From assembly GCF_013184805.1 (NCBI RefSeq), contig NZ_JAATNG010000002.1:310001-374000 (forward strand): a stretch of DNA of 64,000 nucleotides, read 5' to 3'. This DNA comes from Pseudoruegeria sp. HB172150 (lineage in GTDB: Bacteria; Pseudomonadota; Alphaproteobacteria; Rhodobacterales; Rhodobacteraceae). A model generated the notes under the pieces. The model made no database searches and was not told where the DNA came from. It worked only from the letters and a program-made list of their open reading frames with translations. Positions within the stretch are counted from its first letter, which is position 1; the number at the start of each line of letters is the position of its first letter. Positions 1 through 9,950 of the stretch are shown here, piece by piece. The position numbers and the translations under genes are program-made.

Positions 1-883
1 CGAAGAGGCCGGCTGCGCTATCGTCGCCGCTTCGGCGGATACCGCCCCCGCCGACCGCCGGCTTTATGCGGTGCGCGATGTTACTTCGACAGTGGAGTCA
101 ATTGATCTCATCACTGCCTCGATCCTGTCAAAAAAGCTGGCGGCCGGATTGGAGGCGTTGGTCCTGGACGTCAAGGTCGGCTCAGGCGCATTCATGAAGT
201 CGATGGCGGAAGCCGAGGCGTTGGCCGAGGCACTGGTTTCCACCGCCAATGGTGCCGGCTGCGCTGCCTCGGCATTGATCACCGACATGAACCAGCCCTG
301 TGTTCCCGCGGTTGGCAACGCGCTGGAAATTATCGAGGTAATGGAGGCGCTGGCTGGGGGCGATACCGCCAATCTGATCTGCGACCTGACAGCCGATCTT
401 GGTGGCGAGATGCTTCGCCTGGCTGATATGGCCGAGACCCGCGCCGAAGGGGCCGAGATGGTGCTGCAGGCCATCGGCACCGGGGCCGCCGCCGAACGGT
501 TCGGCCGGATGATTACCGCGATGGGCGGACCGGCTGATTTCGTTGATCGATGGCGTGACAGGTTGCCTTCCGCTCCTGTCTTTGCAACCGTTCCGGCGCC
601 GGAGACCGGTTTTCTTGTCGGGGTCGATGGCGAGGCGCTGGGAAATGCAGTTGTTCGCTTGGGCGGTGGGCGGATGATCTCCGGTGATCGTATCGATCCG
701 TCTGTCGGCCTCTCAGACATCGCGATGCTGGGTGATCCTGTGGATGCGGGTGCGCCGCTGGCCGTAGTCCATGCCGCAAACGAAGATGACGCGGCAGAGG
801 CCATCTCCGCGCTTGCGTCCGCGTTTTCCATTGGTGAAGAGGTGCCTGATCTCCCACCCACGGTCTACAGGAGTGTACCCTGA
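1..883 (+). CDS. deoA: Thymidine phosphorylase, 5'-truncated by window edge
   Basis: Cleaves thymidine with phosphate to thymine and deoxyribose-1-phosphate in the cytosol. The reading frame is open from base 2, so the N-terminus lies outside the window. The visible part holds the family segment around KLAAGLEALVLDVKVGSGAF, then a C-terminal domain typical of pyrimidine nucleoside phosphorylases. It is the first visible gene of an operon: its TGA overlaps the ATG of deoB by one base, and deoB uses the deoxyribose-1-phosphate it makes. The family is clear; thymidine rather than general pyrimidine specificity rests on the deoB neighbour. Confidence 0.93.
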   Translation, partial: EEAGCAIVAASADTAPADRRLYAVRDVTSTVESIDLITASILSKKLAAGLEALVLDVKVGSGAFMKSMAEAEALAEALVSTANGAGCAASALITDMNQPCVPAVGNALEIIEVMEALAGGDTANLICDLTADLGGEMLRLADMAETRAEGAEMVLQAIGTGAAAERFGRMITAMGGPADFVDRWRDRLPSAPVFATVPAPETGFLVGVDGEALGNAVVRLGGGRMISGDRIDPSVGLSDIAMLGDPVDAGAPLAVVHAANEDDAAEAISALASAFSIGEEVPDLPPTVYRSVP

Positions 884-2079
884 TGCCGCGTGCCTTCCTC
901 ATAGTCCTGGACTCCGTCGGCTGCGGCGGCGCGCCGGACGCGGCGGATTTTGGCGACGAGGGATCGAACACGTTGGCTCATATCGCACAGTGCTGCGCTG
1001 AGGGAAGAGCGGAAGAAGGTCGGACCGGATCGTTAACACTACCAAATCTGGATGCCCTCGGCCTCGGTGCGGCGATCCGGCTCGCCAGCGGCGCGGAAAC
1101 GCCCGGGCTCGACGCGACGCCGCAAGGTCTTTGGGGGGCCGCGACAGAGGTATCGCCGGGCAAGGATACGCCGTCCGGACATTGGGAACTGGCGGGAGTA
1201 CCAGTGCCTTGGGACTGGCACTATTTCCCCGACATCCAGCCCTGTTTTCCAGAAGACCTGGTCGCCAAAGTCTGCAATATCGCCGCAACTGACGGCATCC
1301 TCGGCAATTGTCATGCGTCCGGCACTGCCATCGTGGCCGAACTTGGGGCTGACCACATCCGCACCGGCTGGCCGATCTGCTACACTTCCGCCGACAGCGT
1401 CTTCCAGATAGCCGCGCATGAGGAACATTTTGGCCTCGAACGCCTTCTCTACCTCTGCAAGCGCCTCGCGCCCACGCTCCACGCGATGAAGGTCGGTCGG
1501 GTCATCGCCCGGCCTTTCGTCGGGACAGAGGCCGACGGGTTCACCCGCACCACCAACCGCAAGGACTACGCCATCGCGCCACCCAGCCCGACGATCTGCG
1601 ACTGGGTGCAGGACGCGGGCGGCCGAGTTCAGGCTGTGGGTAAGATCGGGGACATTTTCTCGATGCAGGGCATCGACGAGGTCCGCAAGGGCGCCGATCT
1701 TGCCCTCTTCGAACATCTTTGCGATTTCGCCGCCGAAGGCCCCGACTGTTCCTTTACCTTCGCGAACTTCGTCGAATTCGACAGCCTCTACGGCCACCGC
1801 CGCGACGTGTCCGGCTATGCGCGCGCGCTGGAGTGGTTTGACGCCGCGCTGCCACGCTTCCTGGGGTACCTGAAAGCCGGCGACCTCGCGCTCTTCACCG
1901 CCGACCACGGAAACGATCCCACCTGGGCCGGAACCGACCATACCCGCGAACGGGTGCCCGTGGTGGGTCATGGCCTCGGCCAGCGCGACATCAGCCAGGT
2001 GGCCTTTGCCGACGTCGCCGCCTCCATCGCCGCGCATCTCGGCATCCCCGCCCACGGCCCCGGGAGGTCATTCCTGTGA
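883..2079 (+). CDS. deoB: Phosphopentomutase
   Basis: Interconverts (deoxy)ribose-1-phosphate and (deoxy)ribose-5-phosphate, feeding nucleoside sugars into central metabolism. The 398-aa length is normal. The N-terminal metal motif is seen at residues 8-16 (VLDSVGCGG), the phospho-acceptor Thr96 in GKDTPSGHW, and the C-terminal metal cluster in ADHGNDPTWAGTDHTRE. The ATG overlaps the deoA stop by one base and the gene ends in a GTGA overlap with add, so translation is probably coupled. This is a standard salvage gene with no oddity visible. Confidence 0.96.
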   Translation: MPRAFLIVLDSVGCGGAPDAADFGDEGSNTLAHIAQCCAEGRAEEGRTGSLTLPNLDALGLGAAIRLASGAETPGLDATPQGLWGAATEVSPGKDTPSGHWELAGVPVPWDWHYFPDIQPCFPEDLVAKVCNIAATDGILGNCHASGTAIVAELGADHIRTGWPICYTSADSVFQIAAHEEHFGLERLLYLCKRLAPTLHAMKVGRVIARPFVGTEADGFTRTTNRKDYAIAPPSPTICDWVQDAGGRVQAVGKIGDIFSMQGIDEVRKGADLALFEHLCDFAAEGPDCSFTFANFVEFDSLYGHRRDVSGYARALEWFDAALPRFLGYLKAGDLALFTADHGNDPTWAGTDHTRERVPVVGHGLGQRDISQVAFADVAASIAAHLGIPAHGPGRSFL

Positions 2080-3068
2080 GCCTGAAGGACCTGCCGAAAG
2101 TCGAACTTCACCTGCATCTCGAAGGCGCCGCGCCGCCTGCTTTCATTGCCGGGTTGGCGAAAGAGAAGAACCTGGACATCTCCGGCATCTTCAAGCCCGC
2201 CGGTACCTATGATTATGTGGATTTTTGGCATTTTCTCGAAATCTACGAGGCTGCCACATCGACGCTGCACTCCCCCGAGGACTATCACCGCCTTACACTC
2301 GCCGTGCTCGAGGAAAGCGCTGCAAACGGAGTAATCTATTCGGAAACCTTCCTCAGCCCCGACTTTTGCGGCGGCCGCGATTTGGCGGCTTGGCGCGAGT
2401 ATCTCGCGGCGATCCGTGAAGCGGCGGACGAGGCAGAGCGGACAATGGGTATCACCCTGCGGGGCATCGTTACCTGCATCCGGCACTTCGGACCCGAAAA
2501 GGCGAAAGAAACCGCGCTATGCGCGGCCGAGACGGCGGGCGATTGGCTGGTGGGTTTCGGCATGGCAGGCGACGAACTGAAAGGAAAGCCCGGCGATTTC
2601 GCCTACAGCTTCGACATGGCGCGCGAGGCCGGGCTCGGCATCACCGTCCATGCCGGCGAGTGGGGCGGCGCTGACAGTGTGCGCAATACGCTGAGCGATC
2701 TGCGGCCTTCGCGCATTGGTCACGGCGTCCGCGCGATTGAGGACCCGGGCCTTGTGGATAAACTTGCTGAGGAAGGCATCGTGCTGGAGGTTTGCCCCGG
2801 TTCGAACGTCTTTCTTGGCGTGTACCCGAATTGGTCCGATCACCCTATTCAGAAGCTACGGGAGCGAGGCGTGAAGGTCACTGTCTCCACCGACGATCCA
2901 CCGTTTTTTCACACCACGATGGCGCGTGAGTATGACCGACTGGCCGAGACTTTCGGTTGGGAAGAGGGCGATTTCGGTGCACTGGCGACGGACGCCATCA
3001 ACGCTGCCTTCTGCGACGAAAACACCCGCACGCGGATACTCAAGCAACTGGAGCCTGCCGATGTATGA
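2076..3068 (+). CDS. add: Adenosine deaminase
   Basis: Zinc enzyme that deaminates adenosine or deoxyadenosine to (deoxy)inosine. The start is a GTG overlapping the deoB stop (GTGA). The 330-aa protein shows the zinc HxH at His12/His14 (VELHLHLEG), the HAGE segment with the catalytic Glu, RIGHG, and the late STDDPPFF motif with the metal Asp. It lies between deoB and upp and ends inside the upp start region (8-base overlap), so it belongs to the same nucleoside salvage transcript. An adenine deaminase-like specificity in the same fold cannot be excluded from sequence alone. Confidence 0.92.
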   Translation: MSLKDLPKVELHLHLEGAAPPAFIAGLAKEKNLDISGIFKPAGTYDYVDFWHFLEIYEAATSTLHSPEDYHRLTLAVLEESAANGVIYSETFLSPDFCGGRDLAAWREYLAAIREAADEAERTMGITLRGIVTCIRHFGPEKAKETALCAAETAGDWLVGFGMAGDELKGKPGDFAYSFDMAREAGLGITVHAGEWGGADSVRNTLSDLRPSRIGHGVRAIEDPGLVDKLAEEGIVLEVCPGSNVFLGVYPNWSDHPIQKLRERGVKVTVSTDDPPFFHTTMAREYDRLAETFGWEEGDFGALATDAINAAFCDENTRTRILKQLEPADV

Positions 3069-3693
3069 CCACCTGACGATCGTTCGCCATCCGCTGGTAC
3101 AACACAAACTGACTATCATGCGCGACAAGGACACATCGACGAAATCATTTCGGCAACTCCTGCGCGAGATAAGTCTTTTGCTCGCCTATGAAATCACGCG
3201 CGAGATGCCAATGACGACCAAACGCATCGAAACGCCTCTCACCGAAATGGACGCACCGGTCATCGAAGGTAAGAAGATGGCCCTGATTTCGATCCTACGG
3301 GCCGGAAACGGCTTGCTCGACGGCGTGCTCGAACTGATTCCGGCGGCTCGTGTTGGTTTTGTGGGGCTCTATCGGGACGAGAAAACACTCCAACCAGTAC
3401 AATACTACTTCAAGGTTCCCGACGGTCTCGACGAACGACTTGTCATCGCGGTCGATCCGATGCTTGCCACTGGCAACAGCTCCGCCGCCGCCGTCGACCT
3501 GCTGAAACAAGCAGGTGCAAAGGATATACGCTTTCTCTGTCTGCTCGCTGCGCCGGAAGGTGTCGCGCGAATGAAGGAGGCGCATCCGGACGTGCCCATC
3601 GTCACCGCTGCTCTGGATGAGAAGCTGAATGAGAAAGGCTATATTGTGCCGGGTCTAGGCGATGCCGGGGACCGGATGTTCGGCACGAAATAG
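3061..3693 (+). CDS. upp: Uracil phosphoribosyltransferase
   Basis: Makes UMP from uracil and PRPP. I place the start at the ATG at 3061 ([11 protein letters not shown]), giving the usual 210 aa; the frame is open upstream but that extension is not family-like. The PRPP loop is residues 131-141 ([11 protein letters not shown]), and the C-terminal [13 protein letters not shown] is the uracil-binding end of the family. The gene overlaps add by 8 bases and closes the salvage operon. Confidence 0.95.
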   Translation: MYDHLTIVRHPLVQHKLTIMRDKDTSTKSFRQLLREISLLLAYEITREMPMTTKRIETPLTEMDAPVIEGKKMALISILRAGNGLLDGVLELIPAARVGFVGLYRDEKTLQPVQYYFKVPDGLDERLVIAVDPMLATGNSSAAAVDLLKQAGAKDIRFLCLLAAPEGVARMKEAHPDVPIVTAALDEKLNEKGYIVPGLGDAGDRMFGTK

Positions 3694-3711
3694 CCGGTTG
3701 CGCCTCTTTAC

Positions 3712-3739
3712 CGGCGGATGCTTCTGATGCATCCTGCCG
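3712..3739 (+). terminator. Hairpin after upp
   Basis: Inverted repeat CGGC-GGATGC / GCATCC-t-GCCG with a 7-base loop, 19 bases after the upp stop. No T-run follows, so it is a weak candidate for the operon end, or simply an mRNA 3' structure. Confidence 0.35.
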
Positions 3740-3764
3740 AAGGATAAATTGCGTTGAGGACCAG

Positions 3765-4835
3765 ATGATTATGCGATTTCGGACGATTCCGGCCGGTGTC
3801 ATATGCCTGGCGCTCTTGGCGGGAGGCTCCACTGCACAAACAGCTGGCGTCGCTGATGGCCCGGTGGAAACTCCGCCGGCGGATTTCGACGGTACTCAAT
3901 ATGTCGATAGCCGCGGGTGCGTCTTCGTGCGCGCAGGCTACAATGGTGCCACGGCTTGGGTGCCACGATTGACCAGTGAGCGAGAGGCGCTTTGTGGTCT
4001 CGATCCGACGATGCCGGCAACGGAGCATGCTTATGCTGGTGCCGTGACGTCGCCGGATCTGACGGCATCGTCGCTCTTGCCAGAACAGCAGCTTTTCACA
4101 CTTCCTGAACCGGAGGTTGTGAACCTGCCCGTCTCACCGGCTGTCGTTTCGGCGCCGGTTGCGGCGCGACCGGCCAATTTTGTGTTTTCAACTCGTGGGA
4201 CTCTCACCACCGCTTGCCCGAGCCTCTCGTCGAAGGCGCAGGGCTGGGTGAAGAGCCACGGCCTCATTGTCGTCTGCTTGCCGGCAGACGCCCTAGTCGC
4301 CGATCGGCGCGGAGATGGATCCAACGTTATTCATGTGCCGAAGCCCTTTCCGCTCCGTCCACCCGCAGGATGGGAGTTTGCATTCGAAGACGACCGACTG
4401 AATCCATATCGTGGTCATCGCACCTATGAAGGGCTGATGGCGATGCGCGGCATTTGGACGACCGACATACCGCGCGAATTGCGCATGGGAGGTGGTTCGA
4501 ACTATCGCGTCGTTGCCGCCACGCGTGCGTCTGACGGTACTTACGTTTTGGCGACGAAGGGCATTGAGCCCGCCACGCCAGTAACAGCGCCTGTCACGGT
4601 TGCGTCGGCAAAGCGCTACGTGAGGGTCGGGCTGTTTTCTACGGAAAGCGCTGCGCGCAAAGCCGCCAGCCATCTTAAAGGTCTGGGCCTGCCACTGCGT
4701 TTGGCGACGGTTTCGAAATCCAGCGGCGATTACAGAGTGCTGCTGGCTGGGCCCTTCGGTTCCACCGAAGAGCTTCAGAGCGGCCTGTCCGCAGTACAGG
4801 ATGCGGGCTACACCAAGGCGACCGCGCGGGACTGA
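3765..4835 (+). CDS. Secreted SPOR-domain protein
   Basis: The 356-aa protein starts with a Sec signal peptide (about residues 1-24, ending STAQ), so it should be periplasmic. A small N-terminal region has a CVFVRAGYNGATAWVPRL segment. The C-terminal 75 residues (KRYVRVGLFSTESAARKAASHLKGLG and onwards) form a SPOR domain, which in known proteins binds denuded peptidoglycan at the division site. The start ATG has a GAGG five bases upstream; a second in-frame ATG lies two codons on. It is transcribed alone, convergent with the propeller protein. A cell-envelope or division role is inferred from the SPOR domain only. Confidence 0.75.
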   Translation: MIMRFRTIPAGVICLALLAGGSTAQTAGVADGPVETPPADFDGTQYVDSRGCVFVRAGYNGATAWVPRLTSEREALCGLDPTMPATEHAYAGAVTSPDLTASSLLPEQQLFTLPEPEVVNLPVSPAVVSAPVAARPANFVFSTRGTLTTACPSLSSKAQGWVKSHGLIVVCLPADALVADRRGDGSNVIHVPKPFPLRPPAGWEFAFEDDRLNPYRGHRTYEGLMAMRGIWTTDIPRELRMGGGSNYRVVAATRASDGTYVLATKGIEPATPVTAPVTVASAKRYVRVGLFSTESAARKAASHLKGLGLPLRLATVSKSSGDYRVLLAGPFGSTEELQSGLSAVQDAGYTKATARD

Positions 4836-4895
4836 TCTGAATAGTCCGTCGGATGTCGAAGGCTGTCACGGAGATTGCTCCGTACATTCCGCGTG

Positions 4896-5723
4896 TCACG
4901 CCCGAGAATAACGCATGTAGGCGAAACGTTTTCCGTCGGGCGCCCAGCAAGGCACATTGATCGAACCTTGACCGCCATGAAAAGCCGCGGCTGTCCGAGG
5001 TGGGCCGCCCTCTGACGGCATGACCCTAAGTTCGACATCCTCGCTGCGCGGGTGGCCGGTCACATGCGACCGATATGCTAGATATAGCACGTGCCGCCCA
5101 TCCGGCGAAGGATGCGGGAACCAGTTCACCCGCTCGTCGTCAGTCATTCGCTGTAGAGCACTTCCATCCGAGTGCATCCGCCACAACTCCGGTAACCCGC
5201 CATGGTGATCGGAGTTGAACCAGATCCAATCACCGCCCGGCGTGTAATCCGGTCCGTCGCGGTGTCCGGGTCCCTCGGTGAGTTGCGTCTCCTCGCCGCC
5301 CTCGACCGGAATCGTGAAAATCTGGAAAACACCGTCTCGCCTTGCGGTATAAGCCAACCGAGCGCCGTCCGGCGACCAGCCGTGCCAATAGGATGGCACG
5401 TTTTCCGTCACGCGCATCGGCTCGCCACCAGTAATGGGCAGGGTATAGATGCAGGACTCCCCGGGTGCCGCATTGTCGCTTATCGCGAGCATCGTGCCGT
5501 CCGGCGATATGCCATGGTCATTGTTGCAATGCGTGCAGGCGCGCGTGTCGATGCGCTGTAGCTCGGTGCCGTCCAGATCCAACCGGTACATCAGCCCGCC
5601 GCCGTTCACTATCAGGAATGTTCCGCACGGCGACCAGTTCGGCGCTTCGATCAGATCGTCTGTTTCATAGGCGACGACTTCTTCGCCGCTGTCGATATCG
5701 TGCAGGACCAACGTACTCTGCAT
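4896..5723 (-). CDS. TolB-like PD40 beta-propeller protein
   Basis: Protein of 275 aa built of repeated WD40-like (PD40) blades, each with an SPDG/APDG turn: ISPDGTMLA, WSPDGARLA, PSPDGRHVL, WAPDGKRFA. No signal peptide is visible, so unlike TolB it is probably cytoplasmic. A CTHC pair sits near residue 85. I use the ATG at 5723; the codon before it is a possible TTG start, immediately after the matB stop. GGGAG eight bases upstream of that TTG-ATG pair fits either. It follows matB with almost no gap, so the two are probably co-transcribed. No enzyme function can be assigned. Confidence 0.7.
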   Translation of the reverse strand: MQSTLVLHDIDSGEEVVAYETDDLIEAPNWSPCGTFLIVNGGGLMYRLDLDGTELQRIDTRACTHCNNDHGISPDGTMLAISDNAAPGESCIYTLPITGGEPMRVTENVPSYWHGWSPDGARLAYTARRDGVFQIFTIPVEGGEETQLTEGPGHRDGPDYTPGGDWIWFNSDHHGGLPELWRMHSDGSALQRMTDDERVNWFPHPSPDGRHVLYLAYRSHVTGHPRSEDVELRVMPSEGGPPRTAAAFHGGQGSINVPCWAPDGKRFAYMRYSRA

Positions 5724-5726
5724 CAA

Positions 5727-7244
5727 TCAGGCTCCCTTGAAGACGTGGGCAAACTGCTCGCGAAGAGTGCTTTTTTGCACTTTTCCCATAGTATTGCGCG
5801 GCAACTCTTCAACGACGGCGTAGCAACGCGGCTGCTTGAACCCGGCGAGAGTTTCACGCAACGCATCGGCGATACAGGAGGTTTCAAGCGTGGTGTCAGC
5901 CTCAGGCACCAGAACCGCGACGACGCTCTCGCCGAAATCCGAATGCGGCGCGCCGATCACGGCGCTTTCTTTCACACCGGGTAGGGCATCGATCAACAGT
6001 TCAATTTCCTTCGGATAGACATTGAAGCCGCCAGAGATGATCAAGTCTTTGCCGCGTCCGACGATCTGTACATAGCCGTCAGCGTCCATCAATCCCAGGT
6101 CGCCGGTAATGAAGAAGCCATTCTCGCGCAGCTCTTCCTTCGTCTTTTCCGGCATCTGCCAGTAGCCCTTGAAGACGTTGGGTCCGCGCACTTCGATCAT
6201 GCCGATTTCGCCGGGCGCCAATTCCTCGCCGGTATCCGGGTCGGTTACCTTCAGGTCCACACCAGGAAGCGGATAGCCAACGGTGCCCGCGCGGCGGTCG
6301 CCATCATATGGGTTCGACGTGTTCATGTTCGTCTCGGTCATCCCATATCGTTCCAGGATGCGGTGCCCGGTGCGTTCCTCGAACAAGCGGTGAGTTTCGG
6401 CCAGAAGCGGAGCCGAGCCGGAGATGAACAGTCGCATGCCTTTGACCAAATCCCGGTCGAAACGTGGATCGTCCAGCAGCCGGGTGTAGAAAGTCGGAAC
6501 GCCCATCATCGAGGTGGCACGGGGCAGGGCGGCGATTACCGCGTCCATGTCGAACTTCGGCAGGAAGAGCATCGAGCCGCCGGCTAGTAAAGTGATGTTC
6601 GTAGCCACGAACAGGCCATGCGTGTGAAAGATGGGTAGGGCGTTCAGCAAAATGTCTTTGTCTGTAAACTTCCAGTAATCCCGCAGCGCTTCTGCGTTGG
6701 AGAGCAAGTTCGCCTGTGTCAGCATAGCCCCCTTGGAGCGTCCGGTCGTGCCCGATGTGTAAAGGAACGCGGCAAGATCATCGGCATTTCGATCAACCGT
6801 CACGAAGGTTTCCGGCTGTCCCTCGGCCTTTTTCGTGAACGATCCGGAGCCGTTCGCGTCGAGCGTCATCAGTGCCGCATCATTGGTTGCCGCTATGGGC
6901 GCGAGCAGGGCTTCGGCTGAGCTGTCGCATAGCACCAGTTTCGCGCCGGAATTGCTGACGAAGTACTCGACCTCGGCCGGTGTGTAGGCGGTGTTCAGCG
7001 GTAGAAAGATGATGCCAGATTGCACGCATGCGGCGTAGACCGCGAGGTTCTCTGGCGACTTGGCGATCTGCACGGCCAACCGGTCGCCTGGATTCAGCCC
7101 AGCAGCGGACATCACATGGGCATAGCGCGCGGCCTGGCGTTGAAAAGCGTCATGAGTGACAGTGCGGCCATCCGGCATTTGTAGAAACACGGTTTGCGCG
7201 CCGGAGTACCGTCCGAACATCGTGTCGTAGAGCGGGTTAGCCAT
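5727..7244 (-). CDS. matB: Malonyl-CoA synthetase (AMP-forming ligase)
   Basis: Adenylates malonate (or methylmalonate) and transfers it to CoA. The 505-aa start at 7244 (MANPLYDTMFGRYS) is set by a GGGAGGA ribosome site; the open frame runs 81 codons further upstream but that part is not family-like. ANL motifs are present: YTSGTTGRSKGAM (about 162-173), YGMTETNMNTSNP, GFFITGDLG, GRGKDLIISGGFNVYPKEIE and the C-terminal PRNTMGKVQK with the catalytic Lys. The MTETNMN...G pattern is typical of MatB. No malonyl-CoA decarboxylase (matA) is in the window, so the fate of the product is unclear. It is divergent from the second ligase. Confidence 0.85.
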   Translation of the reverse strand: MANPLYDTMFGRYSGAQTVFLQMPDGRTVTHDAFQRQAARYAHVMSAAGLNPGDRLAVQIAKSPENLAVYAACVQSGIIFLPLNTAYTPAEVEYFVSNSGAKLVLCDSSAEALLAPIAATNDAALMTLDANGSGSFTKKAEGQPETFVTVDRNADDLAAFLYTSGTTGRSKGAMLTQANLLSNAEALRDYWKFTDKDILLNALPIFHTHGLFVATNITLLAGGSMLFLPKFDMDAVIAALPRATSMMGVPTFYTRLLDDPRFDRDLVKGMRLFISGSAPLLAETHRLFEERTGHRILERYGMTETNMNTSNPYDGDRRAGTVGYPLPGVDLKVTDPDTGEELAPGEIGMIEVRGPNVFKGYWQMPEKTKEELRENGFFITGDLGLMDADGYVQIVGRGKDLIISGGFNVYPKEIELLIDALPGVKESAVIGAPHSDFGESVVAVLVPEADTTLETSCIADALRETLAGFKQPRCYAVVEELPRNTMGKVQKSTLREQFAHVFKGA

Positions 7245-7420
7245 GAATCCTCCCGGGGCGTTTTGCCGCGAAGGTATCGGGCAAAGCCGGGCTGAGTGCA
7301 ACGGAACGCGGATAAAGACCTCGGTTCTCGCGATCGAAGAGATGACCCATGCAAGCGACGATGCCGGAACCCTAGCGGAACGGCAGGCGCCGACCTCCAA
7401 TAACAATCGGCCGAAACATT

Positions 7421-7447
7421 CTGTGTTGCAACGCGTTGTCGCAACAG
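7421..7447. promoter_or_regulatory. Imperfect palindrome between divergent ligase genes
   Basis: Arms CTGTGTTGC and GTCGCAACAG flank a perfect AACGCGTT core in the spacer between matB and the ligase at 7491. GTTGCAAC inside it is itself a palindrome. The position suits an operator acting on one or both divergent promoters. No regulator can be assigned, although a GntR/FCD gene lies 1.7 kb away. Confidence 0.35.
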
Positions 7448-7490
7448 GAAACATACCGCCAGGGAGAACGAATTTCGGAGGAGGCACGCT

Positions 7491-9116
7491 ATGCTTGGCC
7501 AGATGATGAACCGTCCGCTAAGAGTTGCGGATATCCTCAGCTATGCCGAAGATATCCACGGTGACGAGGGAGTTATCTCGTCAACCGTGGAGGGAGGGAT
7601 ACATCGCGAGACCTATCGCGAGATGGCTGCGCGGTCGCGCCAACTGGCCAAGGCACTATTTTCGATCGGAATCCGGGAAGGTGATCGTGTGGCGACGCTG
7701 GCCTGGAATGGATTCCGACACATGGAACTATATTACGGTATTCCTGGCATTGGCGGGATCTGCCACACGCTCAACCCGCGGCTGCCGGCGGAACAGCTGA
7801 TCTTCATCGTCAACCACGCTGAGGACAGGGCGCTGTTCCTGGATTTGACCTTTGTTCCCGCGGTAGAGAAGCTTGCGGCGCATTTTCCGAAGGGCATGCT
7901 CTATATTATCATGACTGACCGGGCACATATGCCGGACACCTCGCTGCCCGGCGCGTTATGCTATGAAGAGCTGCTGGCGGCGGAGGATGACGGATACGAA
8001 TGGCCGGATCTTCCCGAGGATACCGCAGCCGGGCTTTGCTATACCTCGGGCACTACCGGAAACCCTAAAGGCACTCTCTACACTCACCGCAGCCAGGTCC
8101 TGCATGCCTTCATGGTATGCGTAGCAACGCAGGACGCGATGCATACCGGCCGCCGAATTCTCCCAGTGGTGCCGCTGTTTCACGCAAACGCCTGGGGTCT
8201 TGCCCACGCGACTCCGCTGGCTGGTGCGTCTCTGATCATGCCGGGACCTCATCTGGACGGCGCGTCTTTATTTGATCTGATGGAGGCGGAGAACGTGTTC
8301 TCCGCGTGGGGCGTTCCAACAGTCTGGCTAGGGCTCATGGCCGAAATCAACAAACGTGGCCGCCTGCCTGAGGGCTTCGGCGAGGTGGTGATTGGGGGAT
8401 CTGCCGCTGCGCCCTCGTTGATCGAAGCATTCGAGGAAAAGGGTGTCGACGTGATCCACGCGTGGGGCATGACCGAGATGTCGCCGATCGGCACCTTGAC
8501 CAAGCTTGAGCCGAACATGCAGGCTCTGCCGCTGGAGGAACGCCTTAAATTGAAATCCTACCAGGGCCGCCGCGCATTCGGCGTCGAGATGAAGATCGTG
8601 GACGAGGATGGAACCCGACAGCGGCACGATGGCAAGGCAGTCGGAGAATTGTTTGTGCGCGGATACAATGTCATGTCCGGCTATTACCGTAGCGAAGAAA
8701 GCGCCTTAGATGCCGAGGGCTGGTTCGGAACAGGTGATGTGGCTGCGATCAGGCCGGACGGTTTTCTCTGTATCACGGACCGGACAAAGGACCTGATCAA
8801 GTCGGGCGGCGAGTGGATCAGTTCGATAGACGTGGAGAATCTCGCGCTCGCTCATGAACAGATCGCAAATTGCGCCGTGATTGCCGTCCCACATCCGAAA
8901 TGGGGCGAGCGCCCGGTGCTTGTGGCGGTACCTGCCGATGGATGCACACCTGACACCGGCGACGTGCTACGCCATCTCGGTGAGCACCTGGCAAAATGGC
9001 AGTTGCCTGATGACGTGATTTACGTGGACTCGCTTCCGCTGACGGCGACCGGCAAGGTGTCGAAGCTGACGCTCCGCCAGGAATATGCCGATCACAAATT
9101 ACCGGGAATGGACTAG
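7491..9116 (+). CDS. Acyl-CoA ligase, DmdB/AlkK-like
   Basis: AMP-forming ligase of 541 aa that should activate a medium-chain or methylthio-substituted carboxylic acid to its CoA ester. The N-terminus [10 protein letters not shown] and the [12 protein letters not shown] segment resemble marine DmdB (3-methylthiopropionyl-CoA ligase) and AlkK-type enzymes. Motifs: [55 protein letters not shown], and TATGKVSK with the catalytic Lys. GGAGGAGG precedes the ATG. It is divergent from matB; its stop overlaps the stop of the convergent GntR gene by four bases. No dmdA, dmdC or dmdD neighbours are present, so the substrate is open. Confidence 0.82.
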   Translation: MLGQMMNRPLRVADILSYAEDIHGDEGVISSTVEGGIHRETYREMAARSRQLAKALFSIGIREGDRVATLAWNGFRHMELYYGIPGIGGICHTLNPRLPAEQLIFIVNHAEDRALFLDLTFVPAVEKLAAHFPKGMLYIIMTDRAHMPDTSLPGALCYEELLAAEDDGYEWPDLPEDTAAGLCYTSGTTGNPKGTLYTHRSQVLHAFMVCVATQDAMHTGRRILPVVPLFHANAWGLAHATPLAGASLIMPGPHLDGASLFDLMEAENVFSAWGVPTVWLGLMAEINKRGRLPEGFGEVVIGGSAAAPSLIEAFEEKGVDVIHAWGMTEMSPIGTLTKLEPNMQALPLEERLKLKSYQGRRAFGVEMKIVDEDGTRQRHDGKAVGELFVRGYNVMSGYYRSEESALDAEGWFGTGDVAAIRPDGFLCITDRTKDLIKSGGEWISSIDVENLALAHEQIANCAVIAVPHPKWGERPVLVAVPADGCTPDTGDVLRHLGEHLAKWQLPDDVIYVDSLPLTATGKVSKLTLRQEYADHKLPGMD

Positions 9117-9766
9117 GCCGCCGCCGCGTTCGCCAGCAGATTTCGCGACAGGTGATCTCGGATCGCTGATCGGCAGGCTGAAGCGTCCCGGTCAAGGGCA
9201 GCTTCCAGTATCCGCTGATGCTCGGCGACATTGCTGCCGTGATGACTGTAGCCGCGTTCGGGCGTAATGATCTGTTGGCGGAACATCGAATAGACATTGC
9301 GAAATGTCTGTTGCAGGATCGGCAGTTCCGCCGCCCCCATCAGCGACAAATGATATTCCAGTTCGGCGGCGTTCCATGGCCGCAGCAGCGCCGGTATGTC
9401 GTCGGTCCGCGCAATCCGCGCCTCGATATGCGACAGCTTGTGATGCGCCGCGGTCATCTGCGCCTCCCATTCGATGCCACCATTGGCAATTGAGCGTGTG
9501 ACTCCTTGTTGTTCGAGCAGGATACGGAATTCAGTCAGTTCGTGGAGCCGCTGGTCCGATGAGGCAGCGACACGAAATCCTCGCTGATCCTCGTATTCCA
9601 GCAGCCCAACCGCAGACAGTCGCAGCATGATCTCGCGGACGGTGTTCGGGGAGACCTTGAACTCTTCGGCCAGCAGGGCGGGTCGCAGTTTCTCGCCAAG
9701 ACGATAATGCGCCATTGTCAGTCGATCATGCAGGATCGTCATCAGTTCTGGGGTCTGGGGTTTCAC
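9113..9766 (-). CDS. GntR-family (FCD/FadR) regulator
   Basis: Transcription factor of 217 aa. An N-terminal winged helix (about residues 10-70; LAEEFKVSPNTVREIMLRLSAVGLL) is followed by an all-helical FCD ligand-binding domain with the acidic and histidine residues expected for a metal/carboxylate site (ELEYHLSLMGAAE, EHQRILEAALDRD). It is divergent from dctP, 184 bases away, so the most likely target is the TRAP/uxaA/kdgK set; the ligand would then be a sugar acid or a pathway intermediate. Control of the neighbouring ligases is an alternative. Confidence 0.85.
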   Translation of the reverse strand: MKPQTPELMTILHDRLTMAHYRLGEKLRPALLAEEFKVSPNTVREIMLRLSAVGLLEYEDQRGFRVAASSDQRLHELTEFRILLEQQGVTRSIANGGIEWEAQMTAAHHKLSHIEARIARTDDIPALLRPWNAAELEYHLSLMGAAELPILQQTFRNVYSMFRQQIITPERGYSHHGSNVAEHQRILEAALDRDASACRSAIRDHLSRNLLANAAAA

Positions 9767-9950
9767 TCAGCCGGTCCTGTGTAAATGGTTGAACATTCTT
9801 AGACATTAATTTTGACAAAGCCAAGAAATTTCAAAATTTTGCGGAATGAAGAATTTCTGTTGGCGGGTCTGTGATCGGTTGTTACAAATGATTTGCGTTG
9901 GCGCAGAAGGGGGGAGGACCCGGACGCGCAGGACCAAAGGGAGGACTACA

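Noticed and set aside
1039-2055. 338-codon minus-strand frame
   Set aside because: Antisense to deoB, a clear gene in an intact operon.
9812-9840. TTGACA promoter for dctP
   Set aside because: A good -35 is present but no -10 at a normal distance; not called as a separate feature.
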